Of a DNA stretch of 64,000 bases, positions 63,852 through 64,000 are shown piece after piece. The stretch lies in the NCBI RefSeq assembly GCF_030730905.1, contig NZ_JAVAMP010000001.1:434001-498000 (forward strand), in the 5' to 3' direction. Origin of the DNA: Chengkuizengella axinellae. Lineage in GTDB: Bacteria > Bacillota > Bacilli > Paenibacillales > KCTC-33759. The stretch's first letter is position 1; each line of letters begins with the position of its first letter. The notes under the pieces were generated by a model, which did not search any database, was not told the origin of the DNA, and saw only the letters and a list, made by a program, of their open reading frames with translations. A program made the translations under genes and the position numbers.

Positions 63852-64000
63852 ATGAAAACAAAATACATATTAACAGATTTAGACGGTACTTTGATTCGTT
63901 CGAATCAAACGATTTCTGATTATTCAGTAAAGGTAGTTACAGATGCATTAAATAATGGACATGTGGTAAGTTATGCCACTGCAAGAAGTTATATAAGCTC
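63852..64000 (+). CDS. Cof-type HAD hydrolase (partial, N-terminus)
   Basis: ATG 63852 after AAGGAG gives KYILTDLDGTLIRSNQTISD and VVSYATARSYIS up to the window end. HAD motif I (TDLDGT) and motif II (ATAR, the T/S position) are as in Cof/YidA-like sugar-phosphate phosphatases. The rest lies outside the window. Confidence 0.85.
   Translation, partial: MKTKYILTDLDGTLIRSNQTISDYSVKVVTDALNNGHVVSYATARSYIS

Overview
This is a low-GC Gram-positive chromosome segment, most likely from a spore-forming member of the Bacillales. Nearly every real gene has a strong Shine-Dalgarno sequence, and several start with GTG or TTG. Many proteins match Bacillus-type families closely: a Vpr-like subtilisin, the FadN/FadA/FadE set, LcfA, EtfBA, SipS/LepB, CsaA, DeoD, NagA and a PbpI-like class B penicillin-binding protein. 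I cannot name the species. No tRNA, rRNA, CRISPR array, phage or transposase gene was seen.

Layout. 0-4 kb: a YciI-like tail, a HAD phosphatase, a DUF1906 glycosidase-like protein, an MccF-type LD-carboxypeptidase and a LacI regulator. 4-6.8 kb: an FMN riboswitch with its own terminator, a nested inverted repeat, then a methyltransferase, a frameshifted EamA transporter and a LysE exporter. 6.9-12.6 kb: a patch of small hypothetical proteins, a truncated barstar-like gene, an alpha/beta hydrolase, a gutted Nudix gene and copies of a short dispersed repeat. 12.7-24.2 kb: Vpr, an Lrp regulator with MFS and LysE transporters, an MDR-type oxidoreductase, YceI, signal peptidase, CsaA, a secreted seven-unit beta-propeller-like protein and a polysaccharide deacetylase.

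24.4-36 kb is the clearest functional unit, a fatty-acid beta-oxidation cluster in the order etfB-etfA-lcfA-fadN-fadA-fadE-thioesterase-fadF. LcfA activates fatty acids. FadE, FadN and FadA run the cycle. EtfBA collects electrons from FadE, and the FadF-like membrane iron-sulfur protein probably passes them to quinone. A good sigma-A promoter lies ahead of etfB, and no local FadR-type regulator is present.

36-64 kb is mixed: AraC and MBL proteins; a MocR regulator divergent from two EamA transporters; an MFS transporter; a stand-alone AICAR-transformylase protein under a ZTP riboswitch; a ceramidase-like protein; GNATs; DeoD and NagA; a PbpI-like PBP; an M3 peptidase; an ArsR-type regulator; a rhodanese divergent from a LysR regulator; a membrane protein fused to a VanW domain; and the start of a Cof-type HAD phosphatase.

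Two themes stand out. First, many accessory genes are decaying: a truncated barstar, three genes hollowed out by central deletions (one Nudix, two GNAT), homopolymer frameshifts, a methyltransferase relic, and a pair of paralogous genes of which one carries an inverted internal segment. Second, three genes have no usable ATG/GTG/TTG but have a well-placed Shine-Dalgarno before an ATT codon, and a fourth is possible, so rare ATT initiation may be used here. The FMN riboswitch, which controls genes with no known flavin role, is the most promising lead for undescribed biology.
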